Below are positions 1 to 8,340 of a DNA stretch of 64,000 nt, one piece after another. Numbering within the stretch: the stretch's first letter is position 1; every line of letters starts with the position of its first letter. The notes under the pieces were generated by a model. The model did not search any database. It saw nothing but the letters and a program-made list of their open reading frames with translations, and was not told the DNA's origin. The DNA is from Rhizobium halophilum (lineage in GTDB: Bacteria > Pseudomonadota > Alphaproteobacteria > Rhizobiales > Rhizobiaceae): positions 372,001 through 436,000 of the forward strand of contig NZ_JAKJHS010000002.1 of the NCBI RefSeq assembly GCF_021648825.1, written 5' to 3'. The position numbers were made by a program, and so were the translations under genes.

Positions 1-1
1 A

Positions 2-967
2 GCAGTGGAAGAGCGCCCGGATCTGGTTGTCGTCTTTGGTGCTTCTGCCGTTGCCGATTCGCAGGATGTCATCCCTGCAGCCATTCGGGCTTCGGGCGGT
101 CACGTGGAGCACGTCGGGATGCCGGTGGATCCCGGCAACCTTCTCGTTCTGGGACGCCTTGAAGGCGTACCGGTCATCGGTGCACCGGGATGCGCTCGCT
201 CGCCGAAAGAGAACGGTTTCGATTGGGTGCTAAACCGCATCCTTGCGGGAGAGATGCCGACTGCTCATGACATCACCGGTATGGGGGTAGGAGGACTGCT
301 GATGGAGATCGCCAGCCGCCCGCAGCCGCGCGAGGTAGTCGCCGCTCCGGACAAGACGCCCCTAAAGGTGGGGGCGCTTCTGCTTGCGGCAGGTCAGGCT
401 CGGCGGATGGGCGAAGGGGGACAGCACAAACTGCTGGCTGAATTCGATGGCGTTCCGCTTGTGCGGCGAAGCGCCGAGACGCTGATTGCATCGCAGGGCA
501 TGCCAGTGGTTGTTGTAACCGGGCATCGAAAAGACGATGTCGAATCCGCACTTCTTGGATTGGACCTATGCCTCGTGTTCAACCCGAACTACCGCGATGG
601 TATCAGTACATCCATTGTCCGCGCGTTGTCTCTGCCACTCCTGAGTAACTGTGATGGCGTGCTGGTGATGCTGGCAGACATGCCGGGCGTTCAAGTGGAG
701 CACGTTGATCAGTTGATAGCCGCATTCGAAGAGGCTAAGGGGCATGCTATTGTCCGCGCCTGCCATCACGGCAAGCGCGGGAATCCTGTCATCCTGCCAA
801 AAGCCACATTTCCGCAGGCACTTAAGCTGGAAGGCGATGTCGGCGCCCGCTTCATCGTTGAAACGTCCGGCTTGCCGCTCGTGGACGTCGATATCGGAGA
901 GGCCGCGCACCTTGACGTCGATACCCCCCAAGACGTGGCGGCCGCGGGGGGTACGCTCACGCGCTGA
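2..967 (+). CDS. Molybdopterin-binding / MobA-like nucleotidyltransferase fusion (5' truncated by window)
   Basis: The reading frame is open to the first base, so the start lies outside the window and only the last ~321 codons are seen. Residues ~1-110 resemble the end of a MoeA/MogA-type molybdopterin-binding domain (GAPGCARSPKENGFDW segment). From ~125 a MobA-like NTP-transferase domain begins with the nucleotide loop LLAAGQARRMG, followed by a conserved lysine (HKLL) and a metal-site segment (VMLADMPG). This arrangement is known in alphaproteobacterial enzymes that transfer CMP (MocA type) or GMP to molybdopterin during molybdenum cofactor maturation in the cytoplasm. CMP transfer, which serves xanthine- or CO-dehydrogenase-type enzymes, is an inference from the fusion. 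The domain call is firm; the nucleotide is not decided. Confidence 0.8.
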   Translation, partial: AVEERPDLVVVFGASAVADSQDVIPAAIRASGGHVEHVGMPVDPGNLLVLGRLEGVPVIGAPGCARSPKENGFDWVLNRILAGEMPTAHDITGMGVGGLLMEIASRPQPREVVAAPDKTPLKVGALLLAAGQARRMGEGGQHKLLAEFDGVPLVRRSAETLIASQGMPVVVVTGHRKDDVESALLGLDLCLVFNPNYRDGISTSIVRALSLPLLSNCDGVLVMLADMPGVQVEHVDQLIAAFEEAKGHAIVRACHHGKRGNPVILPKATFPQALKLEGDVGARFIVETSGLPLVDVDIGEAAHLDVDTPQDVAAAGGTLTR

Positions 968-1018
968 CTAGCTGGGAAAAGGTTGTCCAGGAGCTAAAAG
1001 CGCAAAGCAGCCAAGCCT

Positions 1019-1516
1019 TTAATCGTCCTGTGGAATATGGGTATCGACACCGGCGAGCCGAAGGTTGTTCACGACGCGCAGCACGCCGCTGATGGATTGA
1101 GCAGTCCGCATGACGCGGGATGAGGTCTCGCTGTCGTCGACAACACCCTCGATTGTCACCGTTCCTCGTTCAGCATGAACATCAATGCTGGCCATCGGGA
1201 CGTCGCCCAGGTTGTCCAAAGCCTCGGTTACTCGTTCCTCGACATCATCAGACTCTTCGAATCCATCTGTGGCCGGCAGTACGCTGTCCGGGGTTCGCTC
1301 CTCAAGCCCCTCCTCGTCGACGCCCTCGACGTGGTAGCCCCGGTTGCGGTCGCGGTCGAAATTGGCGTTGGGATCACCATAGGCGGCATTGCCTACCGGC
1401 TTCGTTGCGCCCCCGGCAGCATCAGCATAGGGCCAGCCGTCATCGATGTTGCGGGTATCGTAGTCGCGGTAGTCTTCCTCGCGGGTGGTGTTGTTCGCAT
1501 CGCGCTTGATCGCCAT
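1019..1516 (-). CDS. BON domain protein
   Basis: A 165-residue protein with no signal peptide. The first ~85 residues are polar and charged, rich in Asp, Arg and Asn. A BON domain follows at ~92-155 (VEERVTEALDNLGD, then IDVHAERGTVTIEGVVDD and SGVLRVVNNLRLAG), with the usual conserved glycines. BON domains are thought to bind phospholipids or to hold envelope complexes together, but this one lacks an export signal and its site of action is unclear. A good Shine-Dalgarno (AAGGAGAT) precedes the ATG. It stands 60 bases downstream of the deformylase-like gene on the same strand and may be co-transcribed with a neighbour. The domain call is sound; the role is unknown. Confidence 0.75.
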   Translation of the reverse strand: MAIKRDANNTTREEDYRDYDTRNIDDGWPYADAAGGATKPVGNAAYGDPNANFDRDRNRGYHVEGVDEEGLEERTPDSVLPATDGFEESDDVEERVTEALDNLGDVPMASIDVHAERGTVTIEGVVDDSETSSRVMRTAQSISGVLRVVNNLRLAGVDTHIPQDD

Positions 1517-1579
1517 CGGGATCTCCTTTCGGACTTTTCGTTGTCTCTAACGTCCGTAAGGGCGATTAGTTCGCGAGGA

Positions 1580-2071
1580 TCAACCGCTCTGCTTCTGCCA
1601 TTTGCGGATCAGCCGCTCGCGCTTCAGGCGCGACAGGCGCTTCAGCCAGAAGATCCCATCCAACTGATCAATCTCGTGCTGGATGCACACGGCATGGAAG
1701 CCTTGCGCATCCTCCTCATGCGGCCTGCCTTCGAAGTCTTGGAAGCGAACGCGGAGGGAGGCACGCCGCTCCACATCCTCGATATAACCAGGCATGGAGA
1801 CGCTGCCTTCCTGATGGCGCACGGTCTCCGGGCCGAAGGAGAGGATTTCGGGGTTCACGTAGAACAGCGGATCGCCGGGCGTAAGCTCCAGCACGAAGAG
1901 CCGCTGCAGAATCCCGACGTGCGCGGCCGTCATGCCGACACCCGGCGCTGCCCGCATCGTCTCCAGCAGGTCATGGGCGAGCTGCCGGAGAGCCGCGTCG
2001 AAAACCTGCACCGGCTGGCAGACCTGCGACAGCCTTGGGTCGGGATAGCGGAGGATGGTCAGTCGTGCCAT
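1580..2071 (-). CDS. Peptide deformylase-like protein lacking two metal ligands
   Basis: A 163-residue protein of peptide deformylase fold. Motif 1 reads GVGMTAAHVG, where active enzymes have GxGxAAxQ, so the glutamine is replaced by histidine. Motif 2 reads EGSVS instead of EGCLS, so the metal-binding cysteine is serine (codon AGC). Motif 3 reads HEIDQ instead of HEIDH, so the second metal histidine is glutamine (codon CAG); the catalytic glutamate and first histidine remain. Two of three metal ligands are missing, so ordinary N-formyl-methionine deformylation looks unlikely. Rhizobia are known to carry extra deformylase-like paralogues beside true def. It may be a catalytically dead homologue or have a new role. 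The ATG start follows a weak GACGAG ribosome site. Confidence 0.8.
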   Translation of the reverse strand: MARLTILRYPDPRLSQVCQPVQVFDAALRQLAHDLLETMRAAPGVGMTAAHVGILQRLFVLELTPGDPLFYVNPEILSFGPETVRHQEGSVSMPGYIEDVERRASLRVRFQDFEGRPHEEDAQGFHAVCIQHEIDQLDGIFWLKRLSRLKRERLIRKWQKQSG

Positions 2072-2277
2072 TTAAGCTCGTCTCAAGGGGGGTTATTCCC
2101 TCACTACCGCTTGCCACGACCAGGCTCAACCATGATGGCGGCTAGCGCTGGACCCGCGTCGTGGTTTCGTCTAGCAGGTATGGCATGCGGTGGCCGCCGC
2201 ACCTTCTATCCGGTTGTTGACATTGTGGTTCTGCCCGCCATTCTCCATGGCGTGCACGTGCCAGGCGGGGGCGACAG

Positions 2278-3693
2278 ATGAGCGACATCGACGAACAAGA
2301 GCTCGCCCGGATCCGGAACGAAGAGGCGATCCACGACATCTATGCCGAAGACGGCTCTGTACGCGCCGACTTCCTTGCCATGGTGGGTGCAGCGATTGCC
2401 GATCGTGACGTTCTTTTCCTGCGCCAGCACGTCGCGCGCCTGCATGAGTCCGAACTTGGCGACCTTCTCGAGACCATCCAGCCGGAGCAGCGTCTGGCGC
2501 TCGTGCGGCTGCTCGGGGCCGATTTCGACCTGACGGCGCTGACCGAGGTCGATGAGGCGATTCGTCTCGAGATCGTCGAGCAGATGCCGAACGCGCAAAT
2601 CGCGGCGGCCATCGGCGAACTAGACTCTGACGACGCCGTCTACATTCTTGAGGACCTCGACAAGGAGGACCGGGAAGAGATCCTGGCGCAGCTGCCGTTC
2701 ACCGAACGGGTCCGCCTGCGCCGGGCGCTGGATTATCCGGAAAGCTCCGCCGGTCGCCGCATGCAGACGGAGTTCGTCGCCGTGCCGCCGTTTTGGACGG
2801 TCGGCCAGACGATCGACTACATGCGCGAAGAGGAAGAACTGCCGGAATCCTTCACCCAAATCTTCGTCATCGATCCAACCTTCAAGCTGCTCGGCATCGT
2901 CGACCTCGACCGGATCCTGCGCACCAAGCGCCAGGTTCGGATCGAGACTATCATGCGCGAGACGAACTATCCGATCCCGGCCGAGATGGACCAGGAAGAG
3001 GCGGCGCAGATCTTCGAACAGTACGACCTGCTCTCAGCCGCCGTCGTGGACGAGAACGGCCGCCTGGTCGGCGTGCTGACGATCGACGACGTGGTCGACG
3101 TGATCCAGGAGGAGGCGGAGGAGGACTTCATGCGCATCGGCGGCGTCGGTGACGAAGAGCTTTCCGATACCGCCTTGGAGACCTCGCGGTCGCGCGTGCC
3201 CTGGCTCCTCGTCAACCTGTTGACCGCAATCCTTGCCGCCTCAGTGATCTCGCTCTTCGAGGCCACGATCGAGCAGATCGTTGCTCTCGCCGTGTTGATG
3301 CCGATCGTGGCTGGAATGGGCGGCAATGCCGGCTCGCAGACGATGACTGTCACCGTACGCGCGCTTGCGACGCGCAATCTGGACATTCACAACGCATGGC
3401 GGGTCGTGCGACGCGAGGCAAGCGTCGGTCTCTTGAACGGCGCGATCTTTGGACTCCTGATCGGGCTCGCCGCCGGCCTCTGGTTCGCGGATCCAAACAT
3501 CGGGGGAATCATTGCGACAGCCATGCTGATCAACATGCTGGCGGCGGCGCTTGCAGGGATCATGATCCCGTTGCTGCTGGACAAGGTCGGTGCAGATCCG
3601 GCGGTCTCGTCGGCAGTGTTTGTAACGGCGATTACCGACATCACTGGCTTTTTCGCGTTCTTGGGATTGGCGACCCTGTGGCTGCTGCAGTAG
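2278..3693 (+). CDS. mgtE: Magnesium transporter MgtE
   Basis: A 471-residue inner-membrane Mg2+ channel/transporter. The order is typical: an acidic helical MgtE_N domain (~30-130), two CBS domains (~145-275) that sense cytoplasmic Mg2+, then five membrane segments from ~295. The pore region carries the family signature around PIVAGMGGNAGSQTMTVTVRALA. Length matches the usual ~450-480. The ATG overlaps nothing upstream; the 206 bases before it hold no M-box or other riboswitch that I can recognise. A MerR-family gene with its own promoter follows 60 bases after the stop, so mgtE is probably a single-gene unit. Regulation is likely mostly through the CBS/N-domain gate rather than transcription, by analogy with the family. 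Confidence 0.95.
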   Translation: MSDIDEQELARIRNEEAIHDIYAEDGSVRADFLAMVGAAIADRDVLFLRQHVARLHESELGDLLETIQPEQRLALVRLLGADFDLTALTEVDEAIRLEIVEQMPNAQIAAAIGELDSDDAVYILEDLDKEDREEILAQLPFTERVRLRRALDYPESSAGRRMQTEFVAVPPFWTVGQTIDYMREEEELPESFTQIFVIDPTFKLLGIVDLDRILRTKRQVRIETIMRETNYPIPAEMDQEEAAQIFEQYDLLSAAVVDENGRLVGVLTIDDVVDVIQEEAEEDFMRIGGVGDEELSDTALETSRSRVPWLLVNLLTAILAASVISLFEATIEQIVALAVLMPIVAGMGGNAGSQTMTVTVRALATRNLDIHNAWRVVRREASVGLLNGAIFGLLIGLAAGLWFADPNIGGIIATAMLINMLAAALAGIMIPLLLDKVGADPAVSSAVFVTAITDITGFFAFLGLATLWLLQ

Positions 3694-3706
3694 CGGGTGC
3701 AGAAAA

Positions 3707-3735
3707 TTGACTGTTACGTAAAAGTCAAATATTCT
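3707..3735 (+). promoter_or_regulatory. Promoter with embedded palindromic operator for the MerR gene
   Basis: A -35 box TTGACT (3707-3712) and a -10 box TATTCT (3730-3735) are separated by 17 bases. The span 3707-3728 is an almost perfect 22-base palindrome: TTGACT, one base, TTACGTAA, one base, AGTCAA. The site begins 13 bases after the mgtE stop and ends 18 bases before the ATG of the MerR gene. The position argues that the MerR protein binds its own promoter. The TTACGTAA core recalls operators I remember for LiuR-type MerR regulators, but that comparison is from memory. Confidence 0.7.
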
Positions 3736-3753
3736 ACTCGGCCAGAGCAGGGA

Positions 3754-4146
3754 ATGGCCGTGAACAAGTATTACACTATCACCGAGCTGACGCGGGAGTT
3801 TGGCGTCTCGACCCGTACGTTGCGGTTCTACGAGGACGAGGGTCTGATCCATCCGGAACGGCGAGGGCGCACCCGCCTGTTTCGCTCCGCGGACCGGCGC
3901 CTCCTTCAGGAGATCCTGCGCGGCCGCCGCATCGGCTTTACCATCGCCGAGATACGCGAAATCATCAACGTCTACAAGGAACCGCCGGGCGAGCTCGGAC
4001 AGCTAAAGCTGATGATGAACCGCATCGACGAAAAGCGCAGCGAGCTTCGCCAGAAGCGCAAGGACATTGAAGAAACGCTTGAAGAGCTCGATAATGCGGA
4101 AGAGGCGTGCCTGACCCGGCTCGCTGAAATCGGCGTCAGCACCTGA
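3754..4146 (+). CDS. MerR family regulator (LiuR-like)
   Basis: A 130-residue regulator. The MerR winged helix-turn-helix lies at ~5-75 (YYTITELTREFGVSTRTLRFYEDEGL), followed by a dimerising coiled coil at ~85-125 rich in Arg, Lys and Glu. There are no conserved metal-binding cysteines apart from one near the C-terminus, so it does not look like a metal sensor. The closest family in my memory is the LiuR type that controls branched-chain or acyl-CoA catabolism; no such genes are adjacent here. A GTG at 3697 in the same frame would place the start upstream of the promoter palindrome, so I chose the ATG at 3754, preceded by AGCAGGGA. Target genes are unknown; autoregulation is likely. Confidence 0.8.
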   Translation: MAVNKYYTITELTREFGVSTRTLRFYEDEGLIHPERRGRTRLFRSADRRLLQEILRGRRIGFTIAEIREIINVYKEPPGELGQLKLMMNRIDEKRSELRQKRKDIEETLEELDNAEEACLTRLAEIGVST

Positions 4147-4154
4147 TTCTTCTC

Positions 4155-5144
4155 CTAGTGCCCGCTGATGGAGCACTGCTGAGCGATCCCGAGGACGCGC
4201 TCGTCGGTCTGGGCGTTAATCTTGCCTTGCTGCAGCGGAACAAGCAGCGACTGCGCCTGTAATGCATCGGCCGTGCAGCTGCAGAAGCTGCGGCAAAGCG
4301 CTTCGCCGTTGCCAGATGCGGTACAGCCGCTCTCACACGCGCGCCCATAGCTCTCCATCGGATCCGGCTGCGGGGGCGGGATGACCAGCGACATTAGATA
4401 GACGACCGCGATCAGCACCGGCTGGTGGAACAGGTAGATGATCAGGCTGTGGCGCCCGGCTCTGGAGAAGATGTTTGGCTGCGTCTGTACCCGGCTGAGC
4501 GGGACGAGCCAGTTCTTCTGCATGGCAAGCCGGGTGACCGCGACGCCAGCAAGGAGGGCAGCGAGCCACGGGAAGAGCGGCACGAAATCGTTCGATCTCG
4601 GCGCAAGCTCAAACAAGCCGGTCCAACTCAGGTATCGCGGATCGAAGGTTGCGGAGCGTAAGCTGCCGGGGGAAACCGTCGTGTCGATCATCATCAGCAG
4701 GAGCACCAGCGCGACAGCCCCTCCAGAGACGAGCGGCGAAAGGCGCACGAAGGGAAGACCGATGAGGCTGGCGACAGCGATACTGTGCAGAATGCCGAAG
4801 AAGATCCATTCGTTGGGAAAGATGAAAAAGGTGGCTAGGCTGATCGCGGCGGCAGCGCCTACGACGATGGCGAAGCGTTTCCAAAAGGCATGCCAGCGGA
4901 TCCTAGGGTAGTGCGCCAACACGAGACTGACGCCAGCCAGGAAAAGAAAGGAACTTGCAATCGTGCGCGCATAGATCTTCCACCAGCCATACGATGCGGT
5001 GCCGGGCTCTATGTATCCAAAGAATTCCAAATCCCAGGTGAAGTGGTAGGAAGCCATTGCGAGGAGCGCGATGCCCCGCAGGGTGTCGATCAGGCGGATG
5101 CGGGGGAGGACGGGCGAGGGATGTCCACTTTCAGCGAGTGTCAA
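4155..5144 (-). CDS. DUF1624 membrane protein (heparan-alpha-glucosaminide acetyltransferase-like) with Cys-rich tail
   Basis: A 329-residue polytopic membrane protein. It opens with the DUF1624/HGSNAT-type motif RLIDTLRGIALLAMASYHFTWD, whose histidine is the expected acyl-transfer residue in this clan, and has roughly seven to eight hydrophobic segments up to ~255 (YLFHQPVLIAVVYLMSLVI). The C-terminal ~70 residues are soluble and contain six cysteines within about 25 residues (ACESGC, then ALCRSFCSCTADAL). The start is a TTG with AAAGGTC before it. It lies 25 bases after the DUF599 gene on the same strand, so the two are probably co-transcribed. Acyl transfer to an envelope sugar is inferred from the family; the substrate is unknown. 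Confidence 0.75.
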   Translation of the reverse strand: MTLAESGHPSPVLPRIRLIDTLRGIALLAMASYHFTWDLEFFGYIEPGTASYGWWKIYARTIASSFLFLAGVSLVLAHYPRIRWHAFWKRFAIVVGAAAAISLATFFIFPNEWIFFGILHSIAVASLIGLPFVRLSPLVSGGAVALVLLLMMIDTTVSPGSLRSATFDPRYLSWTGLFELAPRSNDFVPLFPWLAALLAGVAVTRLAMQKNWLVPLSRVQTQPNIFSRAGRHSLIIYLFHQPVLIAVVYLMSLVIPPPQPDPMESYGRACESGCTASGNGEALCRSFCSCTADALQAQSLLVPLQQGKINAQTDERVLGIAQQCSISGH

Positions 5145-5169
5145 GCGAGACCTTTCGATGGGTGTAGGT

Positions 5170-5868
5170 TCAGTGCGTCTGCGCGTCCATGATCGCCTTG
5201 CGGGCCTCCGAAAAGTACTGCCGGCGGGTCAAGACGAAGATCACGATGACCGTCGTGAGCATGAAGATATAGGGTCCGACGAACCAGCCGAGATAGCCGA
5301 TCGACAAAAAAATCGAGCGCAGGCCGTCGTTGAAGTGTTTGGCGGCAATCGTGTTCATCTTCACCACCTGATCGGCAGCCCTTCTTGCGCGCTCCATGTC
5401 GGCGCGGGCTTCTTCCTCCATCGGCAGTGCCCCGAAGAGGATCGTGCAGTAGTTGAAGAGCCGATACGACCAGCCGAACTTGAAGAAGGAATAGCCGAAG
5501 AGACCCGTCAGGCCGATGACCTTGAGCTCGAACAGCGTGCGACCGCCATAGGAGACGAAGGGCATGTCGCGGAATACGGCATCCACCTGATCGGTCGCCC
5601 CGAGAAGAGCGAAGCAGCCGCCGATCGCGAAGATCGAGGTGGAGGCGAAGAAGGCCGTGCCGTTCTGCAGACCTGCCATGATCTGGGTGTCGATCATCTT
5701 CAAGTCGCGATGGAGGGAGTTGTAGATCCAATGTTGCCGGCGCTCTGCCATCGCTCGGTTAAGGCTCGCGCGGCGGAAGAAACGCGATCCGCCCCCCGCG
5801 GTAATCCACGAGTAGCCGCTCCATAAGAGGGCGAAGAGAAGGAGGGCGACGTAATCCGCGACAGTCAT
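5170..5868 (-). CDS. DUF599 family membrane protein
   Basis: A ~232-residue inner-membrane protein with about four hydrophobic segments (ADYVALLLFALLWSGYSWI at the N-terminus, FASTSIFAIGGCFALLG, VIGLTGLFGYSFFKFGW and GPYIFMLTTVIVIFVL near the end). The pattern and the RRASLNRAMAERRQHWI-type loop fit DUF599, a family of unknown function common in Proteobacteria. An ATG twelve bases upstream (5880) is possible; I chose 5868 because GGGGA lies at good distance. It is the first gene of a likely two-gene unit with the DUF1624 gene. No function can be assigned. Confidence 0.75.
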   Translation of the reverse strand: MTVADYVALLLFALLWSGYSWITAGGGSRFFRRASLNRAMAERRQHWIYNSLHRDLKMIDTQIMAGLQNGTAFFASTSIFAIGGCFALLGATDQVDAVFRDMPFVSYGGRTLFELKVIGLTGLFGYSFFKFGWSYRLFNYCTILFGALPMEEEARADMERARRAADQVVKMNTIAAKHFNDGLRSIFLSIGYLGWFVGPYIFMLTTVIVIFVLTRRQYFSEARKAIMDAQTH

Positions 5869-6073
5869 GCGAATCCCCATTGCGCGAGCGCTGCGCAGAA
5901 CCTATCGCCGACCTGCAGTTCAGCGGCAAGGCCTCTCTCCGTTAACAGCTTCGTCGAAATTGGAGCTGGCCGGGGCGGCTGAAAGGTCCTATAGGGCCCG
6001 CCCGTCAGGCATTGTCATGCGTGAGGCGAATATCTGCCCTGTGGGTTTGCCTTGCTTCCGCCATTTTTTGCAA

Positions 6074-6102
6074 TTGCGAACGGCGGTCGATTTTAATATA
6101 TC
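6074..6102 (+). promoter_or_regulatory. Sigma-70-like promoter of the 33-codon mini-gene
   Basis: TTGCGA (6074-6079) and TATATC (6097-6102) are separated by 17 bases. Transcription should begin near 6109, giving a leader of roughly 48 bases before the ATG at 6157. The stretch 5869-6073 before it shows nothing else that I recognise. Confidence 0.55.
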
Positions 6103-6156
6103 GTTCACCATGGTCGCATCTAATGCGAACCGCAGACCAATCCAATCGGAGTCATC

Positions 6157-6258
6157 ATGGAAGAAACCATTCAGAAATCCTGCTGGGCAGTGACCTTCAA
6201 GGCGCTCGCGGGGTTTGGCGGGATCTTGGCCGTGGCCTATCTCTTCGGCACCATTTGA
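6157..6258 (+). CDS. 33-residue single-span membrane protein
   Basis: A short ORF, missed by length-limited gene callers, running from ATG to TGA. The first ~13 residues are polar and charged (MEETIQKSCWAVTFKA). A hydrophobic segment rich in glycine, leucine and alanine then runs to the C-terminus (GFGGILAVAYLFGTI), long enough for one membrane span. A CGGAG ribosome site precedes the ATG by the usual distance. The gene has its own promoter (6074-6102) and a perfect 16-base-pair terminator stem 26 bases after the stop. That makes a complete monocistronic unit of about 215 bases. The function is unknown. The transcript could also act as an RNA. Confidence 0.65.
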   Translation: MEETIQKSCWAVTFKALAGFGGILAVAYLFGTI

Positions 6259-6283
6259 TTCTCTACCCAATATAGTAGAACTT

Positions 6284-6319
6284 CAGAAACAGCGCGGCTT
6301 CCCAGCCGCGCTGTTTCTG
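6284..6319 (+). terminator. Intrinsic terminator, perfect 16-bp stem
   Basis: CAGAAACAGCGCGGCT (6284-6299), loop TCCC, then the exact complement AGCCGCGCTGTTTCTG (6304-6319). The stem ends in a TTTCTGCTTC tract. It closes the 33-codon unit and insulates sdaA, which starts 107 bases later. Confidence 0.8.
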
Positions 6320-6426
6320 CTTCAGGGCCCCCAATGTCGCACCAGCCAAACCGGATGTCGGGCGACCGCCATGCCCGTCTCCCGCGCTGACTTAGCTTCG
6401 GGTGACCGTTTCAAGGAGTTCTCTGT

Positions 6427-7830
6427 ATGTTTCTCTCCGTCTTCGACGTCTTCAAGATCGGGGTCGGACCGTCGAGTTCCCATACTATGGGGCCTATGTC
6501 GGCGGCGAAACGCTTCCTCGATCTTATTCTGACGGATGAGTGGCCCCGGCCGAGCGGGGCTCGCGTGGCTCAACTGAAGGTGAGCCTGCACGGCTCGCTT
6601 GCCTATACCGGCATCGGCCACGGTACCGGGCGCGCGGTCATCCTAGGGTTGACGGGCGAGGAGCCGCATACGGTGGATCCGGATCAAATGGATGCCACTA
6701 TCGCCGCAGTGGAGGTTGCGGGCAGTGTGATGCCACCCGGTCATCCTGTCTACGCGTTTCGGCCGAAGGAAGACCTCGTCTTCGACCGAAAGCAGCCGCT
6801 GCCGGGACATGCGAACGGCATGAGCTTTTCCGCTTTCGATACCGATGGCGGGTTGCTTCTCAAGCGCGTATATTACTCCATTGGTGGTGGCTTCGTGGTG
6901 ACGGATACGGAGTTGGAAGCGGCGCGGACGTCGAAGAAGCAGACGGGCGGTGCATCGCGCGTACCCTATCCCTTCGCCAGCGCTCGGGAGATGCTTGAGA
7001 TGGCCGCAAGCTCCGGGCTTACCATCGCGCAGATGAAGCGGGCGAACGAGGAAACCAGGATGACGCGCGCCGCGCTTGATCAAGGCCTCGACGAAATCTG
7101 GGGAGCGATGAGTGGCTGTATCGACCGGGGATTGCGCGTCGACGGCATCATGCCAGGCGGTCTCAACGTGCGTCGACGGGCGAGAGCAATCCACGAAAAG
7201 CTGACAGAAGAGTGGCGCAGCAACCGTCTGAACCCGCTGCTCGCCAATGACTGGCTGAGCGTCTATGCGATGGCCGTCAACGAAGAGAATGCGGCAGGCG
7301 GCCGCGTCGTCACCGCGCCCACCAACGGCGCGGCCGGTGTTATCCCGGCTACTGTGCGCTACTACCTGCACTTTCATGAGGATGCGACCCCTGAAGACGT
7401 TAGGACCTTTCTTCTGACGGCCTCGGCGGTCGGGGGAATCATCAAGCACAATGCTTCCATTTCCGGGGCCGAGGTGGGCTGTCAGGGCGAAGTGGGCTCT
7501 GCCGCAGCCATGGCGGCGGCGGGCCTCGCAGCCGTTATGGGCGGGTCACCGGAGCAGATCGAGAATGCAGCTGAGATTGCGCTGGAGCATCACCTGGGCA
7601 TGACCTGCGATCCCGTTGCGGGCCTCGTTCAGGTTCCATGTATCGAGCGCAACGCGCTCGGTGCGGTCAAGGCTGTCACTGCAGCCTCGCTAGCGATCAA
7701 GGGAGACGGCAGTCATTTCGTCCCGCTTGACGCCTGCATCGAGACGATGCGGCAGACCGGCAACGACATGAGCGAGAAGTACAAGGAAACGTCGACAGGT
7801 GGTCTTGCCGTCAACGTCGTGGAATGCTGA
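6427..7830 (+). CDS. sdaA: L-serine ammonia-lyase, single-chain iron-sulfur type
   Basis: A 467-residue cytoplasmic enzyme that deaminates L-serine to pyruvate and ammonia. The N-terminal beta domain starts with the family motif [19 protein letters not shown]. The C-terminal alpha domain holds the cysteines that ligate the [4Fe-4S] cluster, in [27 protein letters not shown] and the later DACIETM. Length is typical of single-polypeptide SdaA proteins (~455-470). AAGGAG lies seven bases before the ATG. A terminator just upstream indicates its own promoter in the 107-base gap. Nothing suggests linkage with neighbours; the DUF1489 gene follows 65 bases later. Confidence 0.96.
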   Translation: MFLSVFDVFKIGVGPSSSHTMGPMSAAKRFLDLILTDEWPRPSGARVAQLKVSLHGSLAYTGIGHGTGRAVILGLTGEEPHTVDPDQMDATIAAVEVAGSVMPPGHPVYAFRPKEDLVFDRKQPLPGHANGMSFSAFDTDGGLLLKRVYYSIGGGFVVTDTELEAARTSKKQTGGASRVPYPFASAREMLEMAASSGLTIAQMKRANEETRMTRAALDQGLDEIWGAMSGCIDRGLRVDGIMPGGLNVRRRARAIHEKLTEEWRSNRLNPLLANDWLSVYAMAVNEENAAGGRVVTAPTNGAAGVIPATVRYYLHFHEDATPEDVRTFLLTASAVGGIIKHNASISGAEVGCQGEVGSAAAMAAAGLAAVMGGSPEQIENAAEIALEHHLGMTCDPVAGLVQVPCIERNALGAVKAVTAASLAIKGDGSHFVPLDACIETMRQTGNDMSEKYKETSTGGLAVNVVEC

Positions 7831-7895
7831 GACATATCGACTGAGTTTCTGGAGAGAGCTTGACCTGACATAGGGTTTAAGGCTTCAAGCGCGCC

Positions 7896-8333
7896 ATGGC
7901 TCTACATCTCATCAAACTCTGCGTCGGCGCGGATTCGCTGGAGGATCTCCGCGAATGGGTGAGCAAACGCGCCATGACGGCGATCTCTGCCGGGCTCGAC
8001 CCTCATACCATTCACACGACGCGTATGGTGCCCAAGCGTGCGAATGAACTTCTGGATGAAGGCTCCCTCTACTGGGTGATCAAGGGGCAGGTTCTGGCAC
8101 GCCAGCGGCTCCTCGATATACGTTGTGTGATTGACGCCGAGGGCATCCAACGATGTGAACTGGTGCTTGGTCCCGAGATCATTGAGACGGCGCCACAGCC
8201 GAAGCGGCCGTTCCAGGGGTGGCGCTATCTGACGGCGGAAGAGGCGCCGCGGGATCTGATCGGCATGGGCGAAAGTGTGGCGGCCATGCCAGAGGATCTG
8301 CGGCGCGAATTGGCCGAACTGGGGCTGCTTTGA
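7896..8333 (+). CDS. DUF1489 family protein
   Basis: A 145-residue soluble protein matching the alphaproteobacterial DUF1489 family: it starts MALHLIKLCVGADSLEDL, carries the conserved HTTRMVPKRANELLDEGSLYWVIKG block, and ends in a helical region after RPFQGWRYL. The family is found almost only in alphaproteobacteria and has no established function; length is as usual. The ATG has only a weak ribosome site, but alignment to the family start supports it. Co-transcription with sdaA (65-base gap) is possible. Confidence 0.85.
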   Translation: MALHLIKLCVGADSLEDLREWVSKRAMTAISAGLDPHTIHTTRMVPKRANELLDEGSLYWVIKGQVLARQRLLDIRCVIDAEGIQRCELVLGPEIIETAPQPKRPFQGWRYLTAEEAPRDLIGMGESVAAMPEDLRRELAELGLL

Positions 8334-8340
8334 TCTAGCG

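Noticed and set aside
2072..2277. A Mg2+ riboswitch before mgtE
   Set aside because: I looked for M-box or yybP-ykoY-like helices and found no convincing set.
1175..2281. A 368-codon plus-strand ORF over the BON and deformylase-like genes
   Set aside because: It is antisense to two genes with recognisable domains and ribosome sites; GC-rich codon usage opens the opposite frame.
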